NCBI GenBank assembly: GCA_009760885.1
Contig: CM019713.1
Location: 7,748,266-7,812,265 of the forward strand
Direction of reading: 5' to 3'
From: Achatina immaculata
Taxonomy: Eukaryota; Mollusca; Gastropoda; Stylommatophora; Achatinidae
DNA: 64,000 bases
Part shown: piece by piece, positions 54,675 to 64,000 of the stretch
How positions within the stretch are numbered: the stretch's first letter is position 1
Layout: each line of letters opens with the position of its first letter
Position numbers and translations under genes: made by a program
Notes under the pieces: generated by a model
Told to the model about the DNA's origin: nothing
Seen by the model: the letters and a program-made list of their open reading frames with translations, nothing else
Database searches by the model: none

Positions 54675-55155
54675 CTATGTGAGAAATATTTCATCAAGTT
54701 CCAAATGTAGCGTGTGCACTTTGATATGTGGTTTTAACGTCATTTAACAGTGTGCTTGTTGCCACAAAGAAACAGAAGCAACACTTTTTCCTGTAGTCCA
54801 CAGAAACTCGATGAGATAACTCCAGTCAGTGCTTGTAATGATGTCACATTCTGGCCTTGCGGCTGAGGGATCATCAAGTTTTCCATTGTGGTCATGAGTT
54901 TTTATACAAGGCCAGCTTTTGGTTCGTTCACGGAGAAGTAAATAAGCATTTTTATTAGATAAGGTGGGGGAGCGGGGGGCGCTCTGCTTTCATCTCCACG
55001 GCATCAGCAGCCGAAGAGGTTTTAGTTTTCAGCTCTTGATAAATAGCGCGCGAGAAACAAATGAGCAAGTAGCACCAGGTGGAATGTCTTATCACTAACA
55101 TTTTAAGTGTACAATCATCTCGAAACATCCTTAGCACCAACCTTCGGTAGAAACA
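54675..55155. other. Intron sequence
   Basis: Nothing recognised. Confidence 0.5.
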
Positions 55156-55159
55156 TCTT

Positions 55160-55855
55160 TCGACATCACTCTGCGCCTATACTTCAGTACAGTCCTTACG
55201 CATCATCACTGATATCTACACTTCAGTACAAACATCTCATGACATCACTGACACCAACACTTCAGTACAAACATCTCACGACATCACTGTCATCTACACT
55301 TCAGTACAAACATCTCACACAATCACTGACATCTACACTTCAGTACAAACATCTCACACAATCACTGACATCTACACTTCAGTACAAACATCTCACACAA
55401 TCACTGACATCTACACTTCAGTACAAACATCTCATGACATCAGTCTACATATACACTTCAGTACAAACATCTCATGACATCATTCTACATATACACTTCA
55501 GTACAGACATCTGATGACATCATTCTATATATACACTTCAGTACAAACATCTCATGACATCATTCTACATATACACTTCAGTACAAACATCTCATGACAT
55601 CATTCTACATATACACTTCAGTACAAACATCTCATGACATCATTCTACATATACACTTCAGTACAAACATCTCATGACATCATTCTACATATACACTTCA
55701 GTACAAACATCTCATGACATCATTCTACATATACACTTCAGTACAAACATCTCATGACATCATTCTACATATACACTTCAGTACAAACATCTCATGACAT
55801 CATTCTACACCTACACTTTAGTACAAACATCTCACAACATCACCAACACATACAC
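55160..55855. repeat. 40-bp minisatellite x17
   Basis: Core ACTTCAGTACAAACATCTCA, then TGACATCATTCTACATATAC. The left part has a TCACTGACATCTAC variant and the right half is almost uniform. Confidence 0.93.
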
Positions 55856-56414
55856 TTGAATGTCTCATCTTCCACAGTTACAGCAACACGTTTTTTTTCA
55901 CATCTTGAAATATTTTAGAGACCTTTTTCCTCAAAGCTGACACACAAAAACCACAAATAATGTCAACAGAAAGCTCACACCCTATATTGTACTTAATAAG
56001 AAACAGCTCCAACATTTCTGTCTGTAAAGTAACAGTTCTCTCACCTCAACATCTGATTACAGTGAATATCTAGAGCCTGGAAACACTGAACTATCTGTGT
56101 TGCTTAGCAGCGGTAATGCCGTTTATCAGCTGACAGGGAGATAAAAAGCTTAAGAGTTCGATCTCTTCCAAGGAAATGTTTACTTGGCGTCTCCGACAAG
56201 TTAGATTTGGTGTTTAATTGTCTTCGTTGCTCGATATACGCCCGAAGAAAGTATGAGTACTTTCAGTACGAAATTTTATGCATATCGGAAATTTGCTACG
56301 TTAAGTACGGATTTGTCTATGACGCTTGTGTTGGAAAAATTCATACTTTCCACAAGATCTTCTTAATGAAAATCTAAAGTGTTCTGAAACTGCGAATGAC
56401 AAAAACACTGAGTA

Positions 56415-56725
56415 CAAAAACACCTAGCACTTATACTTCAATACTGATATCCCGTTATATCACTGGCACTTATACTTCAATACTGATATCCCGTTATATC
56501 ACTGGCACTTATACTTCAATACTGATATCCCGTTATATCACTGGCACTTATACTTCAATACTGATATCCCGTTATATCACTGACATGTATACTTCAGTAC
56601 TAAAATCGTATGATATCATTAGTACCTACTCTACAGTACAGATAAATCGTGATATCACTGGTACCTACGCTTCAGTGGCATCTATAACTTCAGTGCTGAT
56701 ATCTTGCGATGAATACATGTACGTA
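56415..56725. repeat. 39-bp minisatellite x4-5 with diverged flanking units
   Basis: Core CACTTATACTTCAATACTGA, then TATCCCGTTATATCACTGG, nearly perfect at 56425-56585 and decayed after. It shares ACTTCAxTAC...ATC...ATCACTG spacing with the 55160 array. Confidence 0.88.
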
Positions 56726-56884
56726 ATACTGAACACATAAAACTTACCTGTGCAGGTCAGAAATCACTTTCATACAAGTTTAGGAACTGACCCATTTCCT
56801 CTTCCTTTTCTTACTTCAGAAAATGCTTCTGATATTCCTGCTTTACAGAATTCCTTTATAAAAACATAACAAATAAACATAATA

Positions 56885-56888
56885 AAAA

Positions 56889-56930
<42 letters not shown>

Positions 56931-56932
56931 GA
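56885..56932. repeat. (CA)n microsatellite
   Basis: About 42 bp of pure CA. Confidence 0.95.
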
Positions 56933-57280
56933 CCTCAATAGAACATTTTGTGGACAAAAAACTGGGACCACGAATGAAAAAAAAAAGGTTGAGGACTCCT
57001 AATATTAAGAGTATCCCTTGTTCTGGGTTGTTATTTTTTTCTCTTTTACTGTACTGCTTATTCTTTTTATTATTTATGTCACACTAATAGATATATAAAA
57101 TATCCTGGTATGTAAGCTCATTAGTGTCTTGTTTGAGAAAGTTATCGCCCTTTCTTTAGCGGGCCGTCTGCCACTATAACGCTGTACAGTAACTTCATTA
57201 AACCATATACAGAAATACACAGCCTATAGACTGTTATAATACAAACATGTGAAAGTTCTGTGATTTTTCTCTATCAACAG

Positions 57281-57358
57281 CGATTTGCCAGGTGTACGTA
57301 GCGGGAAAGGAGGAGGAAGACAGCTGTGATAGGCTTGTCATACAGAAGACAGCAAAAT
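57281..57358 (+). CDS. RGK-type GTPase, exon 2 (switch I region)
   Basis: A 78-nt exon between a pyrimidine-rich acceptor (TCTCTATCAACAG) and a GTAGGT donor. It enters in phase 1 and leaves in phase 1, matching both neighbours. It continues directly from the P-loop with AICQVYVAGKEEEDSC and ends at the start of beta-2. RGK proteins have a hydrophobic-x-AG motif at this point and a longer, non-canonical switch I; both are seen here. Counting from the P-loop to the VDG turn in exon 3 gives about nine more residues than in classical Ras. No Thr aligns clearly with Ras T35. The preceding intron of 8.9 kb holds a SINE, LINE fragments and several minisatellites. The exon is small, so it rests mainly on matching splice phases and motif order. 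Confidence 0.6.
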
Positions 57359-57419
57359 GTAGGTATCTGTCCCTTGGCTGTCATCATTTTCAGTCGGTAT
57401 CATTCACGTCACTGACGCA

Positions 57420-57515
57420 GTCATTATACTCGATTATAGAAGTATTATAGAAGTATGCCTCTACTTATTATAGAAGTATGCTTCTACTTATTATAGAAGT
57501 ATGCTTCTACTGAGC
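57420..57515. repeat. About 30-bp tandem repeat x3
   Basis: TTATAGAAGTATGCTTCTAC repeats three times. The unit itself is an imperfect palindrome (AGAAGTATGCTTCT). Confidence 0.8.
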
Positions 57516-57689
57516 ACAGACAGCAGTCAACTGACGAGGAAATATTTGATAGTGATTTGAATACTGCCAGGTTTATTTCCATATTGAATGACTGATAGCG
57601 TCTTTGTGTTGTCATGACCCCTTTAGGATGTCCCGTGTTTTCATTTGTCCAGTTGTGTCTTAATGTTACCATAGCCTCTGTAGAGTATA

Positions 57690-57965
57690 TCAACGTTTTC
57701 ATGACACCTGTAGAGTATCTTATAAAGTTTTCATGACACCTGTAGAGTATCTTATAAAGTTTTCATGACATCTGTAGAGTATCTTATAAAGTTTTCATGA
57801 CACCTGTAGAGTATCTTATAAAGTTTTCATGACACCTGTAGAGTATCTTATAAAGTTTTCATGACACCTGTAGAGTATCTTATAAAGTTTTCATGACTCC
57901 TGTAGAGTATCTTATAACGTTTTCATGACTCCTGTAGAGTATCTTATAAAGTTTTCGTGACTTCT
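57690..57965. repeat. 32-bp minisatellite x8-9, with decayed units to 58150
   Basis: Core CACCTGTAGAGTATCTTATA, then AAGTTTTCATGA. Degenerate relatives (TTTTCATGACTCATGTATAG) continue downstream. In intron 2 of the GTPase gene, 330 bp after exon 2. Confidence 0.9.
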
Positions 57966-58406
57966 ATAGAATATCATAATGTTTTAACTGGTCTTGCTAA
58001 GTATCTTAATGTTTTCATAACTCATGTATAGTATGTTACTGTTTTAACTGTTTCTGTAAAATATATTAATGTTTTCATGACTCATGTATAGCATGTTACT
58101 GTTTTCACTGCTTCTGTAAAATATTTTAACGTTTTCATGACTCATGATATGACACCTGTAGGTTTAGTACATCTTTATGTTTTCATGGCTCTTGTAACGC
58201 CTATTATTATTATTTTCACGACTCGTGTTGTGCAGTTTCATGATTTACATGGCGTAGTTCAGTTACTGGGTGTAACATAGCTTTTATTTCATCACATGCT
58301 CTCTTCTGGCGTTGTCCAGCTTAATTGTTTTTCTACATCAGGTCAGTAACATCAGCGAAAGTAACAATAGCCGCGTATGCTTCTAACTCTGTTTTTAACG
58401 TTTCAG

Positions 58407-58492
58407 TGCGCAGAGCGGAGTTCTGTACTTGGGACACAGTCGATGGGCAGACGTGCTGTATGCGACTCAGCGAGCTGCACATCCCGCCATCC
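58407..58492 (+). CDS. RGK-type GTPase, exon 3 (beta-2/beta-3, degenerate G3)
   Basis: An 86-nt exon with acceptor TTTAACGTTTCAG and donor GTGAGT, entering in phase 1 and ending in phase 0. It encodes RRAEFCTWDTVDGQTCC and then MRLSELHIPPS. The VDGQTC turn aligns with the VIDGETC of Ras and the VVDGE of RGK proteins. Where Ras has the G3 motif DTAG, this protein has LSEL, so the catalytic DxxG/Gln is missing. RGK proteins also lack a canonical G3 (they use DxWE), so the loss fits the family, but the sequence here is more divergent. Low or absent GTP hydrolysis is an inference. Confidence 0.65.
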
Positions 58493-58661
58493 GTGAGTGT
58501 TTCTCATCCCATAATCCTTCACTTCTTCCGCGGCCAAACTTTCTAAAAAAACTCGAAGCGTTAGAAGACTGTTTCGTTTCACGCGTAAATACATCATCGT
58601 CTTCGGCTCGCCGTATGTTTATCTTACCTGATACTAACAAGATGTTGTGTATATGTTACAG

Positions 58662-58836
58662 GTGACGCCGCAGAATGGAGGCGACGACCCCATAATCAAA
58701 TCCCTGACGCAGACGGCCGACGGATTCTTACTCATCTACTCTGTGACAGATAAAGACAGTTTCTGGGCCACGAACGGCTACTACCAACTCATCATGGAGC
58801 TACGCAATCATGCGGACACGCCCTTGGTTTTTATAG
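58662..58836 (+). CDS. RGK-type GTPase, exon 4 (beta-4 to beta-5)
   Basis: A 175-nt exon starting after TATGTTACAG and ending TTT-ATA-G|GTACAA, entering in phase 0 and leaving in phase 1. It reads VTPQNGGDDPIIKSL, then TADGFLLIYSVTDKDSF, and ends ELRNHADTPLVFIG. The segment YSVTDKxSF followed by an alpha-helix and DxPLVFIG is the beta-4/alpha-3/beta-5 core of Ras-like GTPases and is closest to the RGK signature. The next exon should begin with the G4 NKxD motif; none was found before 64000. The 3' continuation therefore lies outside the window, or the retroelement at 59638 sits inside a long intron 4. The intron between exons 3 and 4 is only 169 bp. Confidence 0.8.
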
Positions 58837-58839
58837 GTA

Positions 58840-59279
58840 CAAAATCTATGACTAATTCAGTGTCAGAAAATACCCCCCCAAAAAATATGATTTAAAAAAC
58901 CGAGTAATTGTTAAAAATCGAATTGCTCTTCATTATTAGTCTGCACGTATAAAGACGTTAGACGAAGTTAAAGAAAAGAATAGGAATGACAAAACATACA
59001 TTCAACACCATGAAGACAATACTGTTATCCAAGAATGCCCCCTGGGAACAACTGTGTTAAGAGCACACTTATCTTAACTTAGTGTTTGTGAGACAGGGAA
59101 CATAGATCTGTTTGCTTAAAAATTCTGACCTACTTCTGTAGCCCAGAAACTTGTAGCAATCAACAATAAGTGTAATTGTTATTTTTGTAAAATGTAATGT
59201 CAGGTTGGTGGACGGATGGGGACATGGAGATCTCTGGCGGGGATGAGGGAAGTCTGGTGTGAAACCAATGAATCCAGGA
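58840..59279. other. Intron 4 sequence
   Basis: No NKxD-type exon or other feature recognised before the retrotransposon. Confidence 0.5.
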
Positions 59280-59637
59280 CGTGACAAGCCTATAGGTCTT
59301 TACAACAATGGCTATCAGAATGATGTAAACAAAACAGAGCCAGCAGACTATAGGTGGCGGGGAATAGATATCGTTGAAGCACTCATCAGATTCATCATCT
59401 CAAAGTAAGAGTGTCTTTGTGGAACTGTCTCCAAACCATCTGACATGGAGAAGGGACTTAAAATATACAGCCACCAGAGGCTGGAAAACAAAGCTTTGGC
59501 CAGGCCAGCCACACTGTCTTCATGGCAGTCCGAGCAAGACCACAGTCTGCCCTAGCAAGGAAAGGTGCTGAAGTCGGAGTTACCCAGCCAAAAGGCGCAT
59601 CGCAAAAATCAGGGTAACACGCATTATCGCTAATGAA
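59280..59637 (+). mobile_element. Probable 5' leader or ORF1 remnant of the 59638 element
   Basis: The stretch before the endonuclease start contains short open pieces, for example a 65-codon frame at 59374-59571, but no recognised nucleic-acid-binding domain. It shares the phrase GCTGAAGTCGGAG (about 59569) with the GC-rich element at about 43999. This suggests both are the 5' part of related retroelements. The left boundary is a guess. Confidence 0.4.
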
Positions 59638-62600
59638 ATGTCTCTATCTGCAGTATTCAAACATGGTGCTCGCCCTGTGAAGACTAACCAGGCAGGTGCA
59701 GTGCCGGGCCCCCTGCCTCGAAAGGGTCCAACCAATGCTACTGGAGGTTCTCTCAGTTCGTCTTGTGGAGCCAGGAGACATGAGAGTAGAGCTACTGGCC
59801 AAAAAATACAACAGAAGAAAACAGCCAAAAAGCAAGAAATTAAAATAATGCAGTGGAATGCTGAGGGTGTCAGCAGTGTTAGAGATGGCTATAGCAAAAA
59901 GGTGGAACTAGAGAACATACTTTTTGCAGAGCAGGTAAGTATATGCTGCATACAGGAGACACACCTAACCAAAGATGCCGCCTTTAAAATCAGAGCCTAC
60001 CAGTGTTTTAGATCAGACCGACAGGACAGAAGAAAAGGAGGAGTACTCACACTTGTTAAGAATAACATCAGCGCATGTCAGGTGGGAGTGTTCATGGAAG
60101 GAGCCAAATATCAGATGATCCATCTAAAAAGTAGTAATACAGATTTCCACCTCCTTAACTATTACTGTCCTAATGACCGCCCACTTGCTTTAGAAACAAT
60201 CCCACACAAAGAGAGATTGATGGTCTGTGGCGATTTTAACAGCCATTCCCAGAGCTGGGGCTATGACCACATAGACAAGAGAGGAGAGGAAGTTGAGAAC
60301 TGGCAGGATGATAATGGACTTCTCCCGATCAACCAGCCAATGGATCCCCCAACATTTTATTAAAGGGCTTGGCGTACAACCTCAACACCAGATCTGGCAT
60401 TCCACTCTCCAGATCTGAAGTGAAACATTACACGTGAAGTTGGAAAACAACTTGGAGGTAGCGACCATCGACCAGTCTTCCTGACAATAGAAAATGAACT
60501 CCTTAACACCAGTAGCCCTCTCCCCAGATGGAACTATAAAAAAGCAAACTGGACAATGTACAGACATCGTACAGGTATCCTGGTGGGACAGCTGTCAATA
60601 GAAGGTAAGGATATTAACAGCATAGTGAAGGAATTCAATGCTTGTATCCTTCAGGCTGCTCGTGAAACCATTCCCAGAGGAGCTCGCAGGGACTATAAAC
60701 CATACTGGTCTAGTGAGCTGGGAAAACTCCATGATGATGTGGAAGCAGCTCGAAAGCAAGCAGAAAATAGACCATGCCAAGAACACCACAATAATTGCCA
60801 AAATTCTAAGGCCAAATTTCAGAGAGCCAAGCTGCAAGCCAGACGGGAAAGTTGGAGAGAGAAAACAGAGTCCCTAAACTCTGAAAAGGATAGAAGGAAA
60901 CTGTGGAAACTAATCAAACAGTTAAATGATGAGAGTACTGGAAGAAGTACAAAGATTACACTAATAGAGGATGGGAAAACTCTTACAGGTAAGCAGGTAG
61001 CAGATCACTTTGCTCGCATGTTTGCACAGGACTGCAACATTGATATCTATCCAGAGAAAGAGCGTGCAGTGCGTATTGACCCACAGAAGGAAGAGGAACA
61101 AGTCAGAAAAGTGGAGGTCATGAATGCACCAATCACACGCAGCGAGTTAGACCTAGCAGTCAGTAAACTGAAACCAAGGAAATCACCAGGACCAGATGGA
61201 GTATCCAATGAGATGATCAAGAACCTGGGAATGGCAGCAATGGGAAAGCTGTTGGATATCTTCAATATGTGCTGGAGCACAGGTAAGTTACCTCAAATCT
61301 GGAAGGAAGCAAGCATGGTACCACTGCTAAAGCCAGGAAAAAACAGTGATACTGCCTCCAGCTACAGGCCAATCAGTCTCACTAGCTGCCTATGCAAAAC
61401 GATGGAACGCATCATTGACCTGAGGCTAAAATGGTACCTAGAAAGTGAAAACCTCATTCCACAACAAGCAGGATTTAGGCAGTACTACAGTACGGAAGAT
61501 CAAGTGACCTATCTCTCTCAAGAGATTGAGGATGCATTCCAAGAGAAAAAGCTTGTACTAGCAGCGTGGATAGACCTAAAGAAAGCCTTTGATAAAGTAC
61601 TGAAAAAAGGTCTGCTGTGGAAACTAAGAAACTGCAATGTGAATGGAAGACTGTACAACTGGATAAAGTCCTATTTACACAATAGAAGAGCTAGAGTAGT
61701 AATGGATGGACACAAAAGCCAGAAAGTACTTCTGCGACACAGTGTACCACAAGAAGGAGTCCTTTCGCCTACACTATTCCTTGTATTCATTAATGACCTG
61801 GTCAAGGAACTTCCCTATGGAATCAAAGCGGCACTGTATGCAGATGATCTGGTCATGTGGTGTACAGATGAATATGCGACAGTTGCTACACAGAGACTCC
61901 AAAGAGCAGCAGACATCTTGACATCATGGACAAACAAATGGTGTGTAAGTATCAAAACAGAGAAATCAAGTACCACTCTGTTCACTCTCTCATCTAAACA
62001 GAAAGCAGGTAAGATCTTTGTAAATGAAATATCCTTAAGGATGGACAACCAACCCACTTACTTAGGAGCGACTCTTGACTCAAAACTGAATTGGAAGCAA
62101 CACATCAACAGTGCAGAAGCAAAAGCCAGAAGAAAACTAGCCATATTAAGAAAATTAAGTGGAACCACATGGAGAGCTAGTGAAAGAATCCTCAAGAATG
62201 TATATCAGCAAAGTATTCTACCACATTTAGAATATGGCTCAACATCTTGGTGCACAGCATCAAACACTACGCTGCATAATCTAGACAAGGTTCAAAATCA
62301 GTCACTACAGATTATCACAGGTGCCATGAGGTCCACACCAATAGTAGAAATGCAGAAAGTAGTTGGTGTTCAAGCGCTGAAGGAACGTAGAGACACAAAG
62401 GTCATGACCATGGGAGAGAAATTCCTCAGCTCTGTAAGCCATCCCCTGAAGGAGAGAGTCAGTAACTTGGCACTAAGACAGCTTAAAAGAAGCAGCTTCA
62501 TTCGCCAGGCCAAGCGTATGCGTAAGCTGATACTTGACCTTCCAACTGTAGTCGCTCCATTATCATCTGTACCAGAACATACACCATGGAAAGAAGCAGA

Positions 62601-63486
62601 TTATACACAAATAACTATTCAGACTGAAGTGAAAGGTGTGCAGAATGGTGAGATGCAAAGCAGCCTTGTAAGATCAACAGCCACACTTAGTGTGCTAGAT
62701 GACAAATATCCATGTGACACCTGGATAAGTGTGTATACAGACGGATCTGCACACAATGCCATAAAGAATGGAGGGGCAGGAGCACATATTGAATATCCAA
62801 ACAACACCACTGACAAGATTTCCATACCCACTGGAAAATACTGCAACAACTTTGATGCAGAAGTTAGGGCAATTATTGCTGCAGTTGAAAAACTATCAGA
62901 CTCCAGAATTGATACATGTCCTGTAGTAATTCTCACAGATGCAAGATCAGTACTGGAAGCTCTTCAGTGCAACGAACTACCAGACCTTAAGGATGCCTTG
63001 TCAAAAATTGGCTTACAACATGGAGTCACTTTGCAATGGATTCCCTCCCACTGTGGGATACCAGGCAATGAGAAAGCTGACCATCTGGCCAAAGAGGGCA
63101 CTGAAATGGAGCAACCAGACATACCAATCACCTATAATCAGAAGAAAAGCATGATAAAAACCTACAGGAAGCCACAAACACCACCACATGATGACTATCA
63201 CATGCTAAATAGAAAGGAACAAGTCACCATCTTCTGTCTCCGAACAGGACACACCCGACTCCGAAGTCATATGTATACAAAGTTTAAGGTTGGTACTACT
63301 AATCTATGTACATGTGCCCAGGTGCCCCAAACTGTGGAATATATCCTCCAGAACTGCATCAACTACGAGACACTGAGAAATAATTACTGGCCCAGTGAAA
63401 CCGCTAAAGAAGATAAGCTCTACGGTTCCATACATGAATTACAAAAAACAGTGAAATTTATCCAAGAGACAGGACTGCAGATATAG
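59638..63486 (+). mobile_element. Near-complete non-LTR retrotransposon (APE endonuclease, RT, RNase H, zinc knuckle)
   Basis: One reading frame runs 3.85 kb from ATG 59638 to TAG 63486 and is broken only by TAA at 60361 and TGA at 60421. The first part is an apurinic-type endonuclease (MQWNAEGVSS, CIQETHL, GDFNSHSQSWG); its last motif GGSDHRPVF lies past both stops. The part from Met 60556 (976 codons) holds RT blocks: KSPGPDGVSNEM, QAGFRQYYSTEDQ, IDLKKAFDKV, VPQEGVLSPTLF and the catalytic YADD at its residues 428-431. An RNase H domain follows (YTDGS D729, E769, D795, PSHCGIPGNEKAD from 831), then a C-terminal Cys/His cluster with FCLRTGHTRLRSH. RNase H after RT points to the I/Tad/R1-like group; the exact clade is uncertain. 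It probably lies in intron 4 of the GTPase gene, in the same orientation. Confidence 0.92.
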
Positions 63487-63525
63487 ACAGACAGTGCGAA
63501 CGAAGAAAAAGAAGAAGATCCAAGA
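63487..63525 (+). repeat. 3' tail of the retrotransposon, (GAA)n-rich
   Basis: After the TAG, a very short 3' UTR ends in GCGAACGAAGAAAAAGAAGA. The same tail (GCGAACGAAGAAGAAGAAGA) closes the element at 44457-44482. Repeats of this kind serve as 3' ends for target-primed reverse transcription in many non-LTR elements. Confidence 0.6.
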
Positions 63526-63544
63526 ATGTTCCCACAGAAAGAAA

Positions 63545-63802
63545 ACTGAGATATTGGTATAATGCTAAATCTGTTCTGCTTTACTGTATGGAGCAGAAAC
63601 TTGGACCATAAGCAATAAAGTCAGAGAGAAGGATATTAATGCAGCAGAAATGTGGTTCTACAGTTCATATATCACGCAGAATAAAAAGAACAAATGCCCA
63701 AGTTTTAGATCTGCTACAAGTGCAATGTGAACACAAAGAAATAAGGATGAAGAAAACAAAATACTTGGACATATCAAAAGACATGACAATGTACTAAAGA
63801 CT
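63545..63802 (+). pseudogene. LINE-F fragment (RT C-terminal region)
   Basis: Reads SVLLYGAETWTISNKVREKD and INAAEMWFYSS, then after frameshifts ENKILGHIKRHDNVLKT. It is cut by the (CT)n tail of LINE-E at 63803, suggesting LINE-E inserted into it. A related 3' piece is at 40830-41165. Confidence 0.7.
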
Positions 63803-63835
63803 ATTCTCTCTCTCTCTCTCTCTCTCTCTCTGAAC
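63803..63835. repeat. (CT)n microsatellite, 3' tail of the second LINE-E copy
   Basis: About 30 bp of pure CT at the junction between the LINE-F remnant and the LINE-E end. Confidence 0.9.
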
Positions 63836-64000
63836 TTTAAGTGCCCAAGACACATGGGGCGTCCACAAAAGGGTTTTCAACAAACGCCTGTCCTCTGCAT
63901 GTTTTTCCGCTCTTGTCCAAGTGAGCCCTCTGTTGCTGAACATCCTCTCTGTTGTTCTTCTCCATGTCTCCTTTGGTCTAGTCTTACTTCTGTTCCGCTG
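63836..64000 (-). pseudogene. LINE-E 3' end, running off the window
   Basis: Near-identical to 14820-14980 (for example CATGGGGCGTCCACAAAAGG against CATGTGGGGCTTCCATAAGG). It continues past 64000. Its tail is the (CT)n at 63805-63835. Confidence 0.82.

Overview
This is eukaryotic nuclear DNA from an invertebrate. The mix of fragmented non-LTR retrotransposons of several clades, tRNA-derived SINEs and very dense minisatellites, together with a spliced RGK-type GTPase gene, suggests a lophotrochozoan, most likely a mollusc. That placement is inference; no host gene here identifies the species. There are no bacterial operons, no CRISPR and no clear stand-alone tRNA or rRNA genes. Most of the window is AT-rich intergenic or intronic DNA.

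Two host genes can be supported. (1) On the + strand, four exons (48176-48387, 57281-57358, 58407-58492, 58662-58836) join in phase into the first 151 codons of a Ras-superfamily GTPase of the RGK (Rad/Rem/Gem/Kir) type. The 3' exon or exons lie beyond what can be seen. (2) On the - strand, two exons (13058-12865 and 9905-9585) join in phase 0/0 across a 2.96-kb intron. They encode a helix-rich C-terminal part of 170 residues with six cysteines. A hydrophobic Met-led segment at about 13830-13690 could be its signal-peptide exon. The size and layout resemble a secreted four-helix-bundle cytokine, but no family match is certain.

The rest is mobile-element sediment. A nearly intact APE endonuclease/RT/RNase H non-LTR element (59638-63486) is broken only by two in-frame stops 60 nt apart. 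A relative decays at 51505-52110. At least five other RT families appear as 5'-truncated pieces, called LINE-A to LINE-H here for convenience; several share a family-specific 3' tail ((GA)n, (TGA)n, (AAGAT)n or (ATTC)n). tRNA-derived SINEs occur at about 1600, 2130, 7040, 16250, 34290, 47340 and 49290. There are two copies of a foldback MITE (13181, 36518), inverted-arm foldback structures (28895-29530, 45703-46460), and an unrecognised dispersed repeat in three copies (10195, 26655, 38400) with a conserved reading frame.

More than 20 minisatellites (units of about 18-107 bp) are scattered across the window. Several demonstrably grew out of mobile elements: two from the same part of RT coding sequence, one from a SINE tRNA head (22 copies of a tRNA-like half), two from SINE tails, and one 41-bp duplication inside a LINE zinc-knuckle. 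This TE-seeded minisatellite birth, and the candidate cytokine-like gene, are the most interesting aspects of the window.
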